A DNA stretch of 6,168 nucleotides. Origin: Alphaproteobacteria bacterium. GTDB taxonomy: Bacteria > Pseudomonadota > Alphaproteobacteria > BOG-932 > Roseiterribacteraceae. Each line of letters starts with the position of its first letter. Within the stretch, counting starts at the first letter, position 1. The stretch covers positions 1 through 6,168 of the forward strand of contig CAJCJC010000318.1 of assembly GCA_903970575.1 (NCBI GenBank), in the 5' to 3' direction. The position numbers were made by a program, and so were the translations under genes. Under the pieces are notes generated by a model. It was not told where the DNA came from. It did no database searches and worked only from the letters and a program-made list of their open reading frames with translations. Positions 3,931 through 6,168 of this stretch are shown in pieces.

Positions 3931-6168
3931 TTACGAGGTCGCGCCGCCTTCGTAGACGATCTGCACGCGCCGGTTTTGCGGCTCGCGCACGCCATCGGCG
4001 GTCGGGACCAACAGGTCCTTCTTGCCCTTGGCGACGATCTCGATCTCCGACGACGGGATGCCCTTCTTTTCAAGTTCGGCCGCGACCGATTCCGCCCGGC
4101 GGCGGGAAAGGCGCATGTTGTAGGCGTCGGAACCCACCGTGTCGGTATGGCCGGTCACCACAAGCTGCGTCACCTTGGCCGGGCCGGCGTTCGCCGCCGC
4201 CTGATCGACGATGGAAACCGCCTGGCTGGTCAAATCCGACTTGTTGAAGTCGAAGAAGACCATGTAGGAGCGGGCGGTGGTCGCGGGCTTCGCCGGCTGG
4301 ACAGGCGGCGGAACGTAAGCGGCCGGAGCGGCTTCGGTTTCCTCGGAGAACGGCCCGAACTTATACTTGGCGCGCAGGCCGTATTCCCGAGGATCGCTCA
4401 AGCCGCCACGGATGGCGTTGTTCGAACCTGAGTTTTCGTCCGAGCTGATCTGCGCCCCGATCAGGCCCTTATAATCGGTGGCGTTCTTAACGAAGGCCCC
4501 GACAGACCAGGATTCGTTCTCGACGCCGGCCTGGAAGTCGACATCGATGAAGGCGGGTATCCAGGACAGATTCTCCTGATCGATGAACTGCTTACCTTTA
4601 TACGCCAAGTCTCCGTGAGCGAACCAATCCCAGGTTCCGAGCAAATGATCCCGGAAATCCGCCGCGACGGAGAACGTATATTGCGGGGCGCCCGGCATCG
4701 CCTTGCCGTCGTCCGCATGATAATTGCCCGTAACGAGGTAGCAGGCATAGCAGGTGGACCCAACCACCTGGGTGTGATTCCACCCCGCCGTGGCGGAGAG
4801 ATCGAGGATCGGCAGGGCTTTCCAGTGAGCGTCGCCTTCAATACCCCAAATATTGACTTCACCCTGGTTGCTGATGATGTCGAAGCGACCGCCGTATTTC
4901 TCGATGTCATAGGTCGTCAAGGCGGTGGAGTCGGTCTGCTGATCGGCCAACTTACCGCGATAGGCGGACACATTGGCGCGAATGGTATTATCGAAGAAGG
5001 CGCCTTTGGCGCCAATTTCGTAAGTATAGAGTTTTTCCTGCTTATAGGCGACCGCGGCGCTGCCGGTCTGAGCCACGATCTGGTTGATCAACGGCTGAGG
5101 CAAGGAGATCAGAGCGGTATTGAAGCCGCCTGGCCGCACGCCCAAAGCCCAGGAACCGTAAACGGTCAAATCCGGGTCGACCTTATACTCGACCGAGCCG
5201 CGCGGCGACCGGCTGTAATAGGAATGGTTGAATACGGGGCTGAGCGTGCTTGAACCAAGGCTGGTCAGCGTGTCTTCCTGCCAGCGCAAGCCAGCCGTAA
5301 ACGTTAAACCCTCGATCGGCTCATAGGAAACTTCGCCGAACACGCCCTCCGAATCGGCGTAAACCACACCGAAGCGCTGATTGGCGCCGAACGTCGGCAA
5401 CGAACCGGTCGGCGTATAGAAGTAAAGTTCAGTCGTCTCGGCCGCATGCACGTAATTCGAGCCGAACGTCCACCGAAACGGCTGATCTTGGGGTGACGTC
5501 GCGCGAAGTTCGGTGCTGTAATCCTCGGTCCGCGTCTGGATGTTATAGTCGAACAATTCAAACGACGGCGCCAACGGAAAGGCAGGGTTGCCGTAGAGCG
5601 GATTGGGATATTGCTGGGAATTCTGGTTATCGGCGGGTACGAGATCGGCGACATCCTTGCGGTGATAGGCAGTGATGTTGCTGATCTTGATGCCGTCATC
5701 CAGATCGTAATCGGTGATCAAATGCGTGCCGATATTGTCGCTGCACACGCCGAAATGATTGCAATACCCTTTGCCGATCAACTGGGGGTAATTGGGGGGC
5801 GTGCTGAGCACATACAGCTCGTTCTTCGTCAACACCGCCGAGGAGGCGATCAACCCCGACGGAATGGTGCCGAACGCGCCGCACGGGTAGAAATTGCCGG
5901 TCAAGGCCCCATTCGCCAGACGCCCGGACGGACCGCCCGGATTACAGGTGCTGGTATAGCCTGTTGGGATATATCCGCCGAAGCCGCCGCCGCCAACGGG
6001 GCTGGCGCCCGGCAGCGTCACCGCCTGACTGAGGCCGTCATCGTATTTGAAATACGTGGCGAAGAGCCGGCTCGAAAAATTGTCGCTTGGCGTTGCATAC
6101 AGAGTGGCCGAGATCGACTTCGTGTTCTGCGCGCCGAACGGTTCGTCCGGCGAAGCGTTATTGGCGTA
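3931..6168 (-). CDS. TonB-dependent outer-membrane receptor fused to an OmpA peptidoglycan-binding domain (5' end outside window)
   Basis: The frame is open from the right edge to TAA 3933-3931: 745 visible residues, numbered here from codon 6168-6166. No start is visible; signal peptide, TonB box and plug lie outside. Residues 1-604 are TonB-dependent receptor barrel, with alternating strands and long loops. Typical pieces are SRLFATYFKYDDG (33-45), FTAGLRWQEDT (290-300), YGSWALGVRPGGFN (337-350), YEIGAKGAFFDNTIRANVSAY (383-403, minus one end) and the last strand DPREYGLRAKYKF (592-604). Such receptors import ligands with TonB-ExbBD energy. Instead of ending at the aromatic F604, the chain continues through a Pro/Ala linker (608-631) into an OmpA-like domain (632-745). 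Six cysteines (75, 96, 136, 142, 473, 476) all fall in predicted extracellular loops. The ligand is unknown; the flavoenzyme operon downstream hints at an organic substrate. The barrel-to-OmpA join has no frameshift or internal stop. Confidence 0.9.
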   Translation of the reverse strand, partial: YANNASPDEPFGAQNTKSISATLYATPSDNFSSRLFATYFKYDDGLSQAVTLPGASPVGGGGFGGYIPTGYTSTCNPGGPSGRLANGALTGNFYPCGAFGTIPSGLIASSAVLTKNELYVLSTPPNYPQLIGKGYCNHFGVCSDNIGTHLITDYDLDDGIKISNITAYHRKDVADLVPADNQNSQQYPNPLYGNPAFPLAPSFELFDYNIQTRTEDYSTELRATSPQDQPFRWTFGSNYVHAAETTELYFYTPTGSLPTFGANQRFGVVYADSEGVFGEVSYEPIEGLTFTAGLRWQEDTLTSLGSSTLSPVFNHSYYSRSPRGSVEYKVDPDLTVYGSWALGVRPGGFNTALISLPQPLINQIVAQTGSAAVAYKQEKLYTYEIGAKGAFFDNTIRANVSAYRGKLADQQTDSTALTTYDIEKYGGRFDIISNQGEVNIWGIEGDAHWKALPILDLSATAGWNHTQVVGSTCYACYLVTGNYHADDGKAMPGAPQYTFSVAADFRDHLLGTWDWFAHGDLAYKGKQFIDQENLSWIPAFIDVDFQAGVENESWSVGAFVKNATDYKGLIGAQISSDENSGSNNAIRGGLSDPREYGLRAKYKFGPFSEETEAAPAAYVPPPVQPAKPATTARSYMVFFDFNKSDLTSQAVSIVDQAAANAGPAKVTQLVVTGHTDTVGSDAYNMRLSRRRAESVAAELEKKGIPSSEIEIVAKGKKDLLVPTADGVREPQNRRVQIVYEGGATS
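3934..4275 (-). other. OmpA C-terminal (peptidoglycan-binding) domain of the receptor
   Basis: This covers residues 632-745 of the visible receptor. It has the full motif series: FFDFNKSDLT for the first strand, VVTGHTDTVGS, NMRLSRRRAESV, GIPSSEIEIVAKGKKDLLVPT, and REPQNRRVQIVY for the last strand. Asp676 of GHTD (codon 4143-4141) and Arg691 of LSRRRA (codon 4098-4096) are 15 residues apart. That is the same spacing as Asp271 and Arg286, which contact diaminopimelate in Acinetobacter baumannii OmpA. The domain should lie in the periplasm and bind peptidoglycan non-covalently. Confidence 0.9.

Noticed and set aside
3552..4073. Minus-strand frame running through the intergenic region and into the OmpA-domain gene
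   Set aside because: Its first part is an Arg/Ser-rich out-of-frame reading of the OmpA domain, it crosses the intrinsic terminator, and no start or ribosome site supports it.
1..6168. CRISPR arrays, tRNA/rRNA genes, insertion sequences, attachment sites
   Set aside because: No regularly spaced repeats, tRNA-like arms, transposase motifs or terminal inverted repeats were found on reading both strands.

Overview
The window most likely comes from an alphaproteobacterium. The evidence is the GC-rich, GCC/CGC-heavy coding, the style of the OmpA C-terminal domain (a Pro/Ala linker, then an FDFNKSDLT-type start and a REPQNRRVQI end), the short Cys-rich repeat protein at the left edge, and a GTCATTGCGAGC-type intergenic repeat. 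The genus cannot be fixed from the sequence. Caulobacterales, Sphingomonadales or a Rhizomicrobium-like lineage are guesses from general familiarity.

Layout, left to right. Positions 1-201 (+) hold the 3' end of a small Cys-rich repeat protein. It converges, with a 19-base gap, on a three-gene cluster read on the minus strand. In transcription order the cluster is a SnoaL/NTF2-like protein (3545-3108), a class A FAD monooxygenase of the salicylate-hydroxylase type (3052-1889), and a GlcD/PCMH-type FAD-linked oxidase (1864-221). The gaps are 55 and 24 bases, so one transcript is likely. A 385-base intergenic region (3546-3930) carries a weak candidate promoter with an inverted repeat in its spacer, a dispersed-repeat-like hairpin, and a textbook intrinsic terminator. 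That terminator ends the upstream gene, also on the minus strand: a TonB-dependent receptor (3931 to beyond 6168) whose 5' end, including signal peptide, TonB box and plug, lies outside the window.

The gene set reads as an uptake-and-oxidation module. An outer-membrane receptor sits next to a separately transcribed operon holding two flavoenzymes and a small alpha+beta-barrel protein. An aromatic, terpenoid or polyketide-like ligand would fit, but no substrate can be named.

The most unusual feature is the receptor itself. After its last beta-strand it continues in frame through a Pro/Ala linker into a complete OmpA-type peptidoglycan-binding domain, with the Asp and Arg expected to bind diaminopimelate both present. 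It therefore appears to be a peptidoglycan-anchored TonB-dependent transporter. The window shows no CRISPR array, RNA gene, insertion sequence or integrase.
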